Source of the DNA: Desulfobacterales bacterium
GTDB lineage: Bacteria > Desulfobacterota > Desulfobacteria > Desulfobacterales > JAHEIW01
Direction of reading: 5' to 3'
Assembly (NCBI GenBank): GCA_020348305.1
Contig: CP070746.1
Span: forward strand, 4,512,970 to 4,547,348
DNA: 34,379 nt
Both the position numbers and the translations under genes were made by a program. Positions 23,929-34,379 of the stretch are shown piece after piece. Position 1 is the stretch's first letter. Each line of letters starts with the position of its first letter. The notes beneath the pieces are model-generated. The model ran no database searches and had not been told where the DNA came from. It saw only the letters and a program-made list of their open reading frames with translations.

Positions 23929-24756
23929 CTAGGGTAATTCTCTCAGCCAGGAACCTGTAGCAAACCACTTTAGTTTTAATGCATCAAGGTTTCCGCTGCC
24001 TTCTACAGAGGCTAAGAAGTTCTCCAGCCAGTTCACCAGCAGTGGATCGCCCGCGGGTACAGCGACGCCAAGCGGTTCATAAGTAATGGGTGTGATCACA
24101 GAAAGCAATCCAGCATTGGGATAACGGAAGATAGACACGACACATATGGGATAATCTGCAACCATCGCATGCACTTGGTCTTTTAATACCATGTTGACCG
24201 CTTCATCATAGTCGTTGGCTGTCCACAAGGTGGCCTTGGGAATGAATTCTTCAACAAACGACTGGCTGGTTGACCCTCTGAGGGCTACTAATTTTGTGCC
24301 AGGATTGTTTATATCGGAGGCCTCGTCAGCCTCCGCGATGGTTTTAATTTTGGTCAAAAATGCTTTTCCGGACATAAAATAAGGTCCAACAAAGGCTACC
24401 TTTAAGTTTCGATCGGGCGTGATTGTCATTCCCGATAAAATCATGTCAACTTTTCCCTCCTGAAGCGCAGGCAACAGATCGGGAAACGGCATGGTTTCCA
24501 TTCTATATTTCACTCCCATCGCCTTGGCCATCATTTTGACAAGATCCACTTCTAAACCGATTATCTCACCCTTTTTGGTTGTCATATTAAGCGGTGGCAT
24601 CTTGCCCATCGTACCAACAACCAGTTCCCCTTTTTCCTGAACCCGATCGATAACGGGCGAATTTGATGAGCTGGCCGTTGTCTGCTGCATTTGTGCGCAT
24701 GCAGTCAACAAGAACAGGGCTAAAAACGATACAGCAATTGCTTTTAAGATCTTCAT
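23929..24756 (-). CDS. Family 3 solute-binding lipoprotein (amino-acid ABC type)
   Basis: A 275-residue lipoprotein. I start at ATG 24754-24756, with GGAGG six bases upstream; the frame extends to 24906 but without sense. The signal ends in the lipobox LTAC, so Cys20 would be lipidated. The mature part is a type II periplasmic binding protein of the polar amino acid group: GELVVGTMGKMPPLNM, GEIIGLEVDLVKMMAKAMG, LPALQEGKVDMILSGMTITP and the hinge segment LVALRGSTSQSFVEEF. The specific ligand is unknown. No permease or ATPase gene is beside it, so it is either an orphan partner of a remote importer or a sensor-type binding protein. Confidence 0.9.
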   Translation of the reverse strand: MKILKAIAVSFLALFLLTACAQMQQTTASSSNSPVIDRVQEKGELVVGTMGKMPPLNMTTKKGEIIGLEVDLVKMMAKAMGVKYRMETMPFPDLLPALQEGKVDMILSGMTITPDRNLKVAFVGPYFMSGKAFLTKIKTIAEADEASDINNPGTKLVALRGSTSQSFVEEFIPKATLWTANDYDEAVNMVLKDQVHAMVADYPICVVSIFRYPNAGLLSVITPITYEPLGVAVPAGDPLLVNWLENFLASVEGSGNLDALKLKWFATGSWLRELP

Positions 24757-24868
24757 TGCATACCTCCTTTTAAAAAATAACGAATTTAGAGGATAACTTA
24801 GCCATCGAAATGAGTTTGTAAAGTATCTTTTTTCAGAGACATTGACCCATGTTTTTGATTGGTTATAT

Positions 24869-24947
24869 TGGAGTAATGGACTAGCCGAGTTCGCCAAAGT
24901 AGACATTGGCTACGACGGCTGAATTTGAATGCTGGAGCAATGGAGTA
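24869..24947 (+). repeat. Two copies of a TGGAG(T/C)AATGGA element
   Basis: TGGAGTAATGGA begins at 24869 and TGGAGCAATGGA at 24933, one base different and 64 bases apart, in the non-coding DNA upstream of pgl. They look like relics of a short intergenic repeat family. No gene is seen in this 273-base gap. Confidence 0.35.
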
Positions 24948-25029
24948 CTGCCAAGGAGAATTCGCTGAAAAAATCCATTTTAGAAATTAACATTTCCGTA
25001 TTTACTGGCCAGATTGGAAATAAAGTGTC

Positions 25030-25797
25030 ATGGGTGTCATCCATCCTGAAATTTCGATTATTGCAGATGCGAATAGCTTAAGCCGAGCCGCTGCTAAGCT
25101 TATTGTCCGACAAATAGGTGAACAACTGCAAAGGAAAGAATATTTTGCTATTGCTCTTTCCGGAGGTTCCACACCTAAAAGCCTCTTTAACTTGCTTGCA
25201 AAGGAGCCTGCATTTAACACTCAAGTCCCCTGGGATAAAATACACTTCTTCTGGGGAGATGAGCGACATGTTCCGCCGGATCATCCGGAAAGCAATTATC
25301 GCATGGCCAACGATACCATGCTTTCTAAATTGCCTATACCTCAAGAGAACATTCACCGTGTAATGTCAGAGAATTCAGATGCCGACAGCGCAGCAACGCA
25401 ATACGAGCAAGAACTTTACGCATTTTTTCACCTGACGAAAGGGCAAATGCCGCGCTTTGATTGCATATTACTGGGGATGGGCCCGGATGGACACACCGCA
25501 TCTCTTTTTCCGGAAACCTCCGCATTGCTCGAGAAAGAGCGCCTGGTGATTGCCAATTGGGTAGAAAAATTTGAAAGCTACCGGATCACGATGACAGCAC
25601 CGGTATTTAACAACGCCGATTGCGTCATTTTTATGGTCAGCGGTGAGAAGAAGGCCGAAACGCTGCAGGCGGTATTGCAAGGCGAAAAACAACCGTATCA
25701 TTTTCCGGCTCAACTCATTCAACCTGCCCATGGAAGGCTTTTATGGATCATTGACCGAGCAGCCGCAAGAAATTTGAATGTGCAGGTGGGTGAATAA
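25030..25797 (+). CDS. pgl: 6-phosphogluconolactonase
   Basis: A 255-residue DevB/NagB-fold enzyme that hydrolyses 6-phosphogluconolactone to 6-phosphogluconate in the oxidative pentose phosphate route. The diagnostic segments are IALSGGSTPKSLFNLLA (about 38-54), FFWGDERHVPPDHPESNYR and ILLGMGPDGHTASLFP. Full length for the family and without signal peptide. It is 28 bases upstream of gnd, the next step in the pathway, on the same strand. The glucose-6-phosphate dehydrogenase gene that would complete the branch is not in the window. The ribosome site before ATG 25030 is weak. Confidence 0.94.
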   Translation: MGVIHPEISIIADANSLSRAAAKLIVRQIGEQLQRKEYFAIALSGGSTPKSLFNLLAKEPAFNTQVPWDKIHFFWGDERHVPPDHPESNYRMANDTMLSKLPIPQENIHRVMSENSDADSAATQYEQELYAFFHLTKGQMPRFDCILLGMGPDGHTASLFPETSALLEKERLVIANWVEKFESYRITMTAPVFNNADCVIFMVSGEKKAETLQAVLQGEKQPYHFPAQLIQPAHGRLLWIIDRAAARNLNVQVGE

Positions 25798-25825
25798 ATT
25801 GCAGACAACAAAGGAGAATAGATAA

Positions 25826-27280
25826 ATGACGGAACATTGTGATATTGGACTCATCGGTCTGGCCGTGATGGGCCAGAATCTGGTTTTGAATATGGCCGAT
25901 CATGGTTTTCAGGTGGCCGCTTACAACCGAACGACCAGCAAAGTTGATGATTTGATATCTGGTGCGTCTCAAGGCAAGTCGATTGTCGGCTGTTACAGCC
26001 CCGAAGAGCTTGTAAAAAACCTCAAGCGTCCACGGCGTATTATGATGATGGTAAAAGCAGGAGATCCGGTCAGCCAAACCATAAAGAACGTAGCTCCATT
26101 ACTGGAAGCCGGCGACATCCTCATCGATGGTGGCAATACCTATTACACGGATACCGAACGGCGAATTAAAGAACTCCAATCCCAGGGAATTTTATATATC
26201 GGGACCGGCATATCCGGGGGAGAAGAAGGTGCCCGTCATGGCCCGAGTATCATGCCCGGCGGATCCATTGAGGCCTGGCCTCACATTAAACCGATTTTCC
26301 AGGCAATTGCAGCCAAAGTCGGCCCAAACAACGATATACCCTGTTGCGAATGGGTAGGACCCGGAGGAGCCGGCCATTATGTGAAGATGGTGCACAACGG
26401 CATCGAATATGGTGATATGCAACTGATCTGTGAAGCGTATAGTCTTTTAAAGGACGGTCTCGGGCTTTTCAATGAAGAACTATACGACGTCTTTGCTCAG
26501 TGGAACAAAGGTGAGCTTGACAGCTATCTGATCGAAATCACACGAGACATCTTTTCAGTGGTTGATTCCAAGACCAACAACGCCCTGGTGGATATGATTC
26601 TCGATAAAGCCGGGCAGAAAGGCACCGGAAAATGGACCAGCCAGTTGGCTCTCGACTTGGGAGTGCCGACCACCTTGATTACAGAGGCTGTATTTGCCCG
26701 TTTTTTATCAGCGCAGAAAGAAGCACGCCAGCGGGCGAGCCAAGCGCTTTGCGGGCCGGCAGATGCGATTGAAAAATTCCGGGAGTCTGTGAATCGTGAT
26801 ACGTTTATCGAGTCGGTTCGGCAGGCGCTTTATGCTTCAAAAATCAGCAGTTACGCCCAGGGCTTTGCCCAGCTCCAGGCAGCCTCCGGCGAGTATGGCT
26901 GGGATTTGAAATATGGAGAGCTTGCCATGCTTTGGCGTGGCGGTTGTATTATTCGAGCGGCTTTTCTTGAACGAATCAAAGACGTCTTTGATCGAGATCC
27001 TCATCTTGAGAATTTACTGTTGGATTCCTATTTTCGGAAGGCCATGGAATCCAGCCAAAACGGCTGGCGCCTTGTCGTCGGCAGTGCGGCCCAAATCGGG
27101 ATTCCAGTTCCGGCATTCAGTTCTGCGCTGGCATACTACGACGGGTATCGATCTGAGCGACTGCCCCATAACCTGCTGCAGGCCCAGCGAGACTACTTCG
27201 GAGCACACACCTATGAACGGATTGATGAGGAGGGTGTTTTCCATACGGATTGGCTGAAACTGAGGCGTGAACCGAAATGA
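25826..27280 (+). CDS. gnd: 6-phosphogluconate dehydrogenase, decarboxylating
   Basis: A 484-residue long-form enzyme that converts 6-phosphogluconate and NADP to ribulose 5-phosphate, CO2 and NADPH. It has the dinucleotide fold GLAVMGQNLVLNMADHGF (about 10-27) followed by YNRTTSK, whose Arg-Thr is typical of NADP preference. The substrate loop is GISGGEEGARHGPSIMPGG, the catalytic region VGPGGAGHYVKMVHNGIEYG, and the C-terminal helical domain is complete (RRDYFG-type end reads QRDYFGAHTYERID). AGGAG precedes the ATG. Together with pgl it forms a two-gene NADPH- and pentose-generating unit. Confidence 0.97.
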   Translation: MTEHCDIGLIGLAVMGQNLVLNMADHGFQVAAYNRTTSKVDDLISGASQGKSIVGCYSPEELVKNLKRPRRIMMMVKAGDPVSQTIKNVAPLLEAGDILIDGGNTYYTDTERRIKELQSQGILYIGTGISGGEEGARHGPSIMPGGSIEAWPHIKPIFQAIAAKVGPNNDIPCCEWVGPGGAGHYVKMVHNGIEYGDMQLICEAYSLLKDGLGLFNEELYDVFAQWNKGELDSYLIEITRDIFSVVDSKTNNALVDMILDKAGQKGTGKWTSQLALDLGVPTTLITEAVFARFLSAQKEARQRASQALCGPADAIEKFRESVNRDTFIESVRQALYASKISSYAQGFAQLQAASGEYGWDLKYGELAMLWRGGCIIRAAFLERIKDVFDRDPHLENLLLDSYFRKAMESSQNGWRLVVGSAAQIGIPVPAFSSALAYYDGYRSERLPHNLLQAQRDYFGAHTYERIDEEGVFHTDWLKLRREPK

Positions 27281-27379
27281 TGTTGACTTAAACTATTTTT
27301 TAATTATGGGAGCGGCTTCCACCCGAGCGTGAATTTAGCTTGCAAAGCTGATTTTCGCGGCAATATGCCGATCCAACAT

Positions 27380-30529
<3,150 letters not shown>

Positions 30530-30572
30530 TGATGTACTCCTTGATTCTCTATGAATTAATCATTTATGCACT

Positions 30573-32693
30573 TCAAGACAGGCCAAGATACTCTAATATC
30601 CCTGCTTTGTATTTCTCCTGAAACGCCTTATTTACCTTTTCAACGGGATTGGCGCCCAAAAAGGCCAGCAATTTATCAAGACCGGCTTTTCTCACATTTG
30701 CATCGGAAACATTTTTTAGGTTTGCAATTTGTTCTTCGATTTTTAAATACTTTAATTTGTCATCAAGGGGCAATTGCCAAAATAGTAGAAATCCTCTATC
30801 CGGAAAATCGACATTTAACAATTTGTAGCAATATCGCATGAACGCTTTTTCCAGCCCTGTTCTAATGTCTGAAATTTTCTTCTTTTGGTCATCCAAGCTG
30901 TCTAGGTTGCAAGGTTTTCCGAAGACCTCAAAGTACATCTTAATTTTAGGTTCTGTGCCCGACGGTCTTACCGTAACCCGCATACTGGTGGTATCTGATA
31001 AATTATCAAAGTGGTAAATCAACACATTTCTAGCTGACGTGTCCGTAGCAGATAGATGAGGCTTTGGGTCTCCCTCCCAGCGATCTATTTTTTGATTGAC
31101 CACAAATTCACCAAACGATTCAATGCGATTTTCTCTCAGGTGTTTCATTATGTGCAGAATCTGCTCCATGCCTTTTGCACCCAAAAGTCTGATTTCGGTT
31201 AAATAGTTGTGGCAGTAACCATATTGTGCGTAAATTTCATCTAGACCTTCTAAAAGTGTTTTATTTTTTTTCTTCAGTTCAGCCGCATATTCTGCCACCC
31301 AGACCGCCGCACAAGCCGCATCTTTATCCCGACAGTAATTTCCGGTTATGAATCCGTGACTTTCTTCAGCTCCCAGTATGAAATCCTCTATTTTTCCATC
31401 CTTTTCAAGTTTATTCATTTCCTCGGAGATGTATTTAAAGCCTACCAGAAGATTTCCGATACAATTGACATTGTTTTCCCGTGCTATCAGTTCAATCAAG
31501 GATGTCGTCACGTCGGTTTTTATGACCACACTGTTAGGGCTTAACCTTCCTGATTGGTTAAATTTTGAAATCGCATAGTTCGTTAGTAAAATTCCAATTT
31601 CATTGCCGCTAAGAAATTTCCATGAACCGTTTTGCTTAACCATCACACCGATTCGATCTGCATCGGGATCCGTATTAATGATAATATCTGCATTCTCTTT
31701 ATCACCGAAGGGCAACGTGTAGTCAAAAGATTCGATGACCTCAGGATTGGGGATGTTGAAGGTTACATTTTCGAAAGCGCCGCTAAGATTCGATGTGTTC
31801 GGATCAAGGCTGACATCAAAGCCCATCTTTGTTAAGATTGGATACACGGAAGTCAGGCCGGTACCATGCAGGGGAGAGTAAACGATCTTTAAATTTCGTT
31901 GATCTGATAAGGAGACCGGCAAAACAGCATTTTGGAAGGCGTTGTCAACTTCTTCTCCCACAAATTTAATTAGACCCTTTTTCTTGGCTTCGTCAAAATT
32001 GATCATCTTTATCTGCTTTACATTTTCGGTCACCTCATTGACTAAAATTTGATCATGGGGGGGAATGAGTTGCCCGCCATACAGATCATAGACTTTTTTG
32101 CCGTTGTCTGTCGGCAAGTTATGACTGGCAGAGAACATGTCACCGGATATGGCATTCAAATGTCGGATAGCATATGAAAGCTCAGGTGTTGTTCTTGCGC
32201 TGTCAAACATATACACCTTTATCGCATTGGCCGCATATACCTCTGCGGCCGCAATGGCCAGTTGTTTACCGTCCAGATTCATGACGGGATTCGGAAGTGT
32301 GTCATCATATACGCCTTTTTGGGTATATTTTCTGACATCAAATGTGAGCACCACACCCCGTTGTTTCGCTTCCTCACCGTATTCTTTAATCAGATATTGC
32401 GAATGTCCCTGGGCGGAGGCCTGGATGGTCCATGTATTAATTCTGTTGGGGCCAATGCCGACCAATCCTCTTCGGCCGCCGGTACCAAATGGTATGACCT
32501 GATAGAAGGAATCCAATAAGAAATCCCATTTTTCATTTTCAATTAAATATTCGATCTGCGGCACATAGTCATCAAAGATGTTTTCGGTTAACCAAATCTC
32601 CAGCCCGTTCAATGCCGCTTGAATATATTTATCGGAGATATCCAGATCCGCAAATCCCAATTTTGCACGCTTGAGTAATGCTTCAGTTTCCAT
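30573..32693 (-). CDS. pgm: Phosphohexomutase (phosphoglucomutase/phosphomannomutase family)
   Basis: A 706-residue alpha-D-phosphohexomutase that would move phosphate between C1 and C6 of a hexose phosphate. The catalytic Ser190 is in SASHNLPTDNGKK, the metal loop in NTDPDADRIGV, the sugar-specific loop in GAEESHGFITGNY, and the phosphate-binding loop in RVTVRPSGTEPKIKMY. Before the first domain it has about 70 extra residues, with GTGGRRGLVG following, and after the last domain a helical tail of about 100 residues, so it is longer than usual (450-600). ATG 32693 is preferred to an in-frame TTG at 32714 because CAGGA lies just before it. It heads the pgm-pyk-pgi unit. Substrate (glucose or mannose form) is not certain. 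Confidence 0.9.
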   Translation of the reverse strand: METEALLKRAKLGFADLDISDKYIQAALNGLEIWLTENIFDDYVPQIEYLIENEKWDFLLDSFYQVIPFGTGGRRGLVGIGPNRINTWTIQASAQGHSQYLIKEYGEEAKQRGVVLTFDVRKYTQKGVYDDTLPNPVMNLDGKQLAIAAAEVYAANAIKVYMFDSARTTPELSYAIRHLNAISGDMFSASHNLPTDNGKKVYDLYGGQLIPPHDQILVNEVTENVKQIKMINFDEAKKKGLIKFVGEEVDNAFQNAVLPVSLSDQRNLKIVYSPLHGTGLTSVYPILTKMGFDVSLDPNTSNLSGAFENVTFNIPNPEVIESFDYTLPFGDKENADIIINTDPDADRIGVMVKQNGSWKFLSGNEIGILLTNYAISKFNQSGRLSPNSVVIKTDVTTSLIELIARENNVNCIGNLLVGFKYISEEMNKLEKDGKIEDFILGAEESHGFITGNYCRDKDAACAAVWVAEYAAELKKKNKTLLEGLDEIYAQYGYCHNYLTEIRLLGAKGMEQILHIMKHLRENRIESFGEFVVNQKIDRWEGDPKPHLSATDTSARNVLIYHFDNLSDTTSMRVTVRPSGTEPKIKMYFEVFGKPCNLDSLDDQKKKISDIRTGLEKAFMRYCYKLLNVDFPDRGFLLFWQLPLDDKLKYLKIEEQIANLKNVSDANVRKAGLDKLLAFLGANPVEKVNKAFQEKYKAGILEYLGLS

Positions 32694-33162
32694 TTTCCTG
32701 TCGCCTTTCTTCAATTATTAAAACGATTAGATAACAAAAGATACCATAATCATTAGATTTATTGTCATCGAAGAGCAGTAAATTCATGGTTTACAAATAA
32801 GACGTCTACAAGGATGTGTCAATAAAATGTAAAAAGGGGTTAAATTGTGTAAACGGATGGTTGATGATTTCGGCCCGCCCTGGTGCGATTTAATTGGTTT
32901 ATATCACTTTCGTCGAAATATTCCGTAAAGATGCATCAGAAAAGTGAGCTACAGTGAATCTTGCTTAAATTTTGCCACAAAATACAAAAAATGGCTAATT
33001 CTAACAATTTAGACTTGCCATTCTTTTTTTTTATGATAAAGAATCCCTAAACTATCGTTAATTTGAATATTTACTAATACTTGAATGTCATTCAAATCAG
33101 CTCATTATAAAACTGCCTTATTTATTAAAATCGTCTGGTAGCAAAAAAAAGGAAATAAGAAT
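32694..33162. other. Divergent intergenic region between pgm and mlaE
   Basis: About 469 bases of AT-rich DNA without a credible ORF. The right end holds a candidate mlaE promoter overlapped by a palindrome (33081-33110). I see no tRNA, repeat array or clear promoter for pgm in the rest. Confidence 0.5.
33081..33110 (+). promoter_or_regulatory. Candidate mlaE promoter with palindromic operator
   Basis: TTGAAT (33081-33086) and ATTATA/TTATAA (33104-33110) at 17-18 bases form a moderate promoter before mlaE. The -35 is inside a palindrome, TTGAATGTCATTCAA (33081-33095), with exact seven-base arms around one central base. A further TTTGAAT at 33062-33068 repeats the half-site. Confidence 0.4.
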
Positions 33163-34011
33163 ATGGCAGAAGATTCTACTGTGCAAGATACCGCGGGTAC
33201 CGAAATCCTGGAGCGACCTAAATTTTCCTGGACCTTCTTTTTTGACCTATTCGGCAAAAAAACCATCAGCATCAACGGCAATCTGGGGGCCATCGCTATC
33301 TTTTTGTTCCGGTCCTTTTTCATGATTTTTCATTACAAGCAGATACCCGCCATCGTTCAACAGGTTTACTTTATCGGGGCCAAATCGGCGCAAATTGTCA
33401 TGCTGGTGGGCTTTTTTACCGGTATGGTATTGGGTCTTCAACTGTATCATGTCCTGGTTAAATTTGGCTCAGTCGGTGTACTGGGTACTGCCGTTGCCCT
33501 TTCATTAATCAGAGAAATGGGGCCGGTTCTGACGGCAATTATGATTACGGCCCGGGCCGGATCGGCCATGACCGCCGAAATCGGCATCCAGCGCATTTCC
33601 GAACAGATCGATGCCCTTCACACCATGCGCATCGATGCGCTGGGATATTTGATCAGCCCGCGGATCGCCGCTGCCATCATCAGTTTTCCGATTCTGACCG
33701 CCTTTTTTGATCTCATAGGTATCATCGGCGGATGGATCAGCGGCTGCGTATTGTTGGGTGTCAACTCCGGGGCTTACTTTTATCGGGTCGTTTCCGCCAC
33801 CCAAATGGAAGATATCACCGGCGGCTTTGTGAAATCTTTGGTGTTTGGAATTCTTGTCGTTACCATCTGCTGTTTTCAGGGTTTTTTCACCCATATGCGC
33901 ACCGACAGCTACGGAGCCAGAAGTGTCAGTCTGTCCACCACTTCGGCTGTCGTGATATCATGTGTGATGATTCTGATATCAGATTATGTCGTAACCTCTT
34001 TCATATTATAG
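33163..34011 (+). CDS. mlaE: MlaE-family ABC permease (lipid asymmetry/retrograde transport)
   Basis: A 282-residue permease of the MlaE/YrbE family, the inner-membrane part of importers that move phospholipids or other lipids between the outer and inner membranes. Characteristic features are FFTGMVLGLQLYHVL, LSLIREMGPVLTAIMITARAGSAM with the conserved Glu and Arg, and AEIGIQRISEQIDALHTMRID, with five or so membrane helices and a C-terminal hydrophobic end (VMILISDYVVTSFIL). The N-terminus has about 25 polar residues more than the E. coli protein. AGGA precedes the ATG. The ATPase gene follows after seven bases. Confidence 0.93.
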   Translation: MAEDSTVQDTAGTEILERPKFSWTFFFDLFGKKTISINGNLGAIAIFLFRSFFMIFHYKQIPAIVQQVYFIGAKSAQIVMLVGFFTGMVLGLQLYHVLVKFGSVGVLGTAVALSLIREMGPVLTAIMITARAGSAMTAEIGIQRISEQIDALHTMRIDALGYLISPRIAAAIISFPILTAFFDLIGIIGGWISGCVLLGVNSGAYFYRVVSATQMEDITGGFVKSLVFGILVVTICCFQGFFTHMRTDSYGARSVSLSTTSAVVISCVMILISDYVVTSFIL

Positions 34012-34018
34012 GGATGCC

Positions 34019-34379
34019 ATGGAAAAACAGCCAATCATTGAATTTAAAGGTGTGACCAAAAAATTTGACGTACGGACCATTTTGAATCGGGTCGATTTTG
34101 AAATTTATGAGGGCGACGTCACCACGCTGATCGGGTTGAGCGGCACGGGCAAGAGTGTGACGCTCAAGCACATCATCGGCTTGCTCAAGCCGGATGAAGG
34201 TCAAATCCTGTATCGCGGCAAACCCATTGATCAAATGAATAAGCGCGAATGGAATGCGTACATCAGCCAGGTCAGTTATATGTTTCAGAACAACGCGCTT
34301 TTTGACTCGATGACGGTTTTTGAAAATGTGGCGCTTCCGCTGCGTCAAACCACCAAACTGAGTAAAAAAGAGATCGAAG
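34019..34379 (+). CDS. mlaF: MlaF-family ABC ATPase, N-terminal part (runs off window)
   Basis: The frame from ATG 34019 gives 120 residues to the window edge with no stop. It begins IIEFKGVTKKFDVRTILN and carries Walker A GLSGTGKSVTLKHIIGLL, then a Q-loop in YMFQNNALFDSMTVFENV. GLSGTGKS and the LFDSMTVFENVALPLR stretch are typical of MlaF-like ATPases that energise MlaE. The signature and Walker B lie beyond the window. It is seven bases downstream of mlaE and surely in the same operon. Confidence 0.92.
   Translation, partial: MEKQPIIEFKGVTKKFDVRTILNRVDFEIYEGDVTTLIGLSGTGKSVTLKHIIGLLKPDEGQILYRGKPIDQMNKREWNAYISQVSYMFQNNALFDSMTVFENVALPLRQTTKLSKKEIE

Noticed and set aside
30573..32693. glmM as the partner usually found with cdaA
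   Set aside because: It is distant from cdaA, on the other strand, in a glycolytic operon, and far longer than GlmM (about 450 residues).

Overview
The window looks like a chromosomal segment of a Gram-negative, anaerobe-type bacterium, most likely a Desulfobacterota (Desulfobacterales-like) sulfate reducer or relative. This is inferred from gene content, not from a marker gene: an acyl-CoA dehydrogenase with its own electron-transfer flavoprotein, a CheX-FliN fusion, OmpA/DUF1573 and Mla-type outer-membrane genes, and an apparent UGA-encoded selenocysteine. There are no rRNA or tRNA genes that I can see, no CRISPR array, no insertion sequence and no phage genes. One toxin remnant is the only clear decayed gene.

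Layout. 1-2.2 kb: the end of an unrecognised gene, a CheX-FliN fusion protein, a metallophosphoesterase and a small protein. 2.3-5.3 kb: an acyl-CoA dehydrogenase-etfB-etfA operon (minus strand). 5.4-9.2 kb: minus-strand single genes for a HEAT-repeat protein, a periplasmic DUF4124-glutaredoxin, an atypical crotonase, uracil phosphoribosyltransferase and a small exported protein. 9.4-11.8 kb: priA. 11.8-15.2 kb: a tightly packed plus-strand operon behind a near-consensus promoter: OmpA-DUF1573 protein with in-frame UGA, HAD hydrolase, tandem Cys-motif protein, and a diadenylate cyclase fused to a YbbR domain. 15.3-18.1 kb: a PAS histidine kinase and an endonuclease/exonuclease/phosphatase-family protein, followed by a broken PIN toxin gene. 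18.7-22.7 kb: a spermidine/putrescine-type ABC importer (potD, a terminator-like hairpin, then potA-potB-potC). 23.2-24.8 kb: a potassium-channel-like protein and an orphan amino-acid-binding lipoprotein. 25.0-32.7 kb: central carbon genes, with pgl-gnd on plus convergent with pgm-pyk-pgi on minus. 33.1 kb to the end: the start of an mlaE-mlaF lipid-transport operon.

The most notable finding is the OmpA-DUF1573 gene. Its reading frame is interrupted by a single TGA exactly where the first cysteine of the family's Cys-Gly-Cys motif should be. Homology continues in the same frame for 165 more codons without a new start site. This fits a periplasmic, peptidoglycan-anchored selenoprotein with a Sec-Gly-Cys motif. 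The same operon encodes c-di-AMP synthase fused to its usual regulator domain, which suggests a cell-envelope function for the whole unit. The selenocysteine reading is inference: the two candidate SECIS hairpins are each imperfect, and no sel genes lie in the window.
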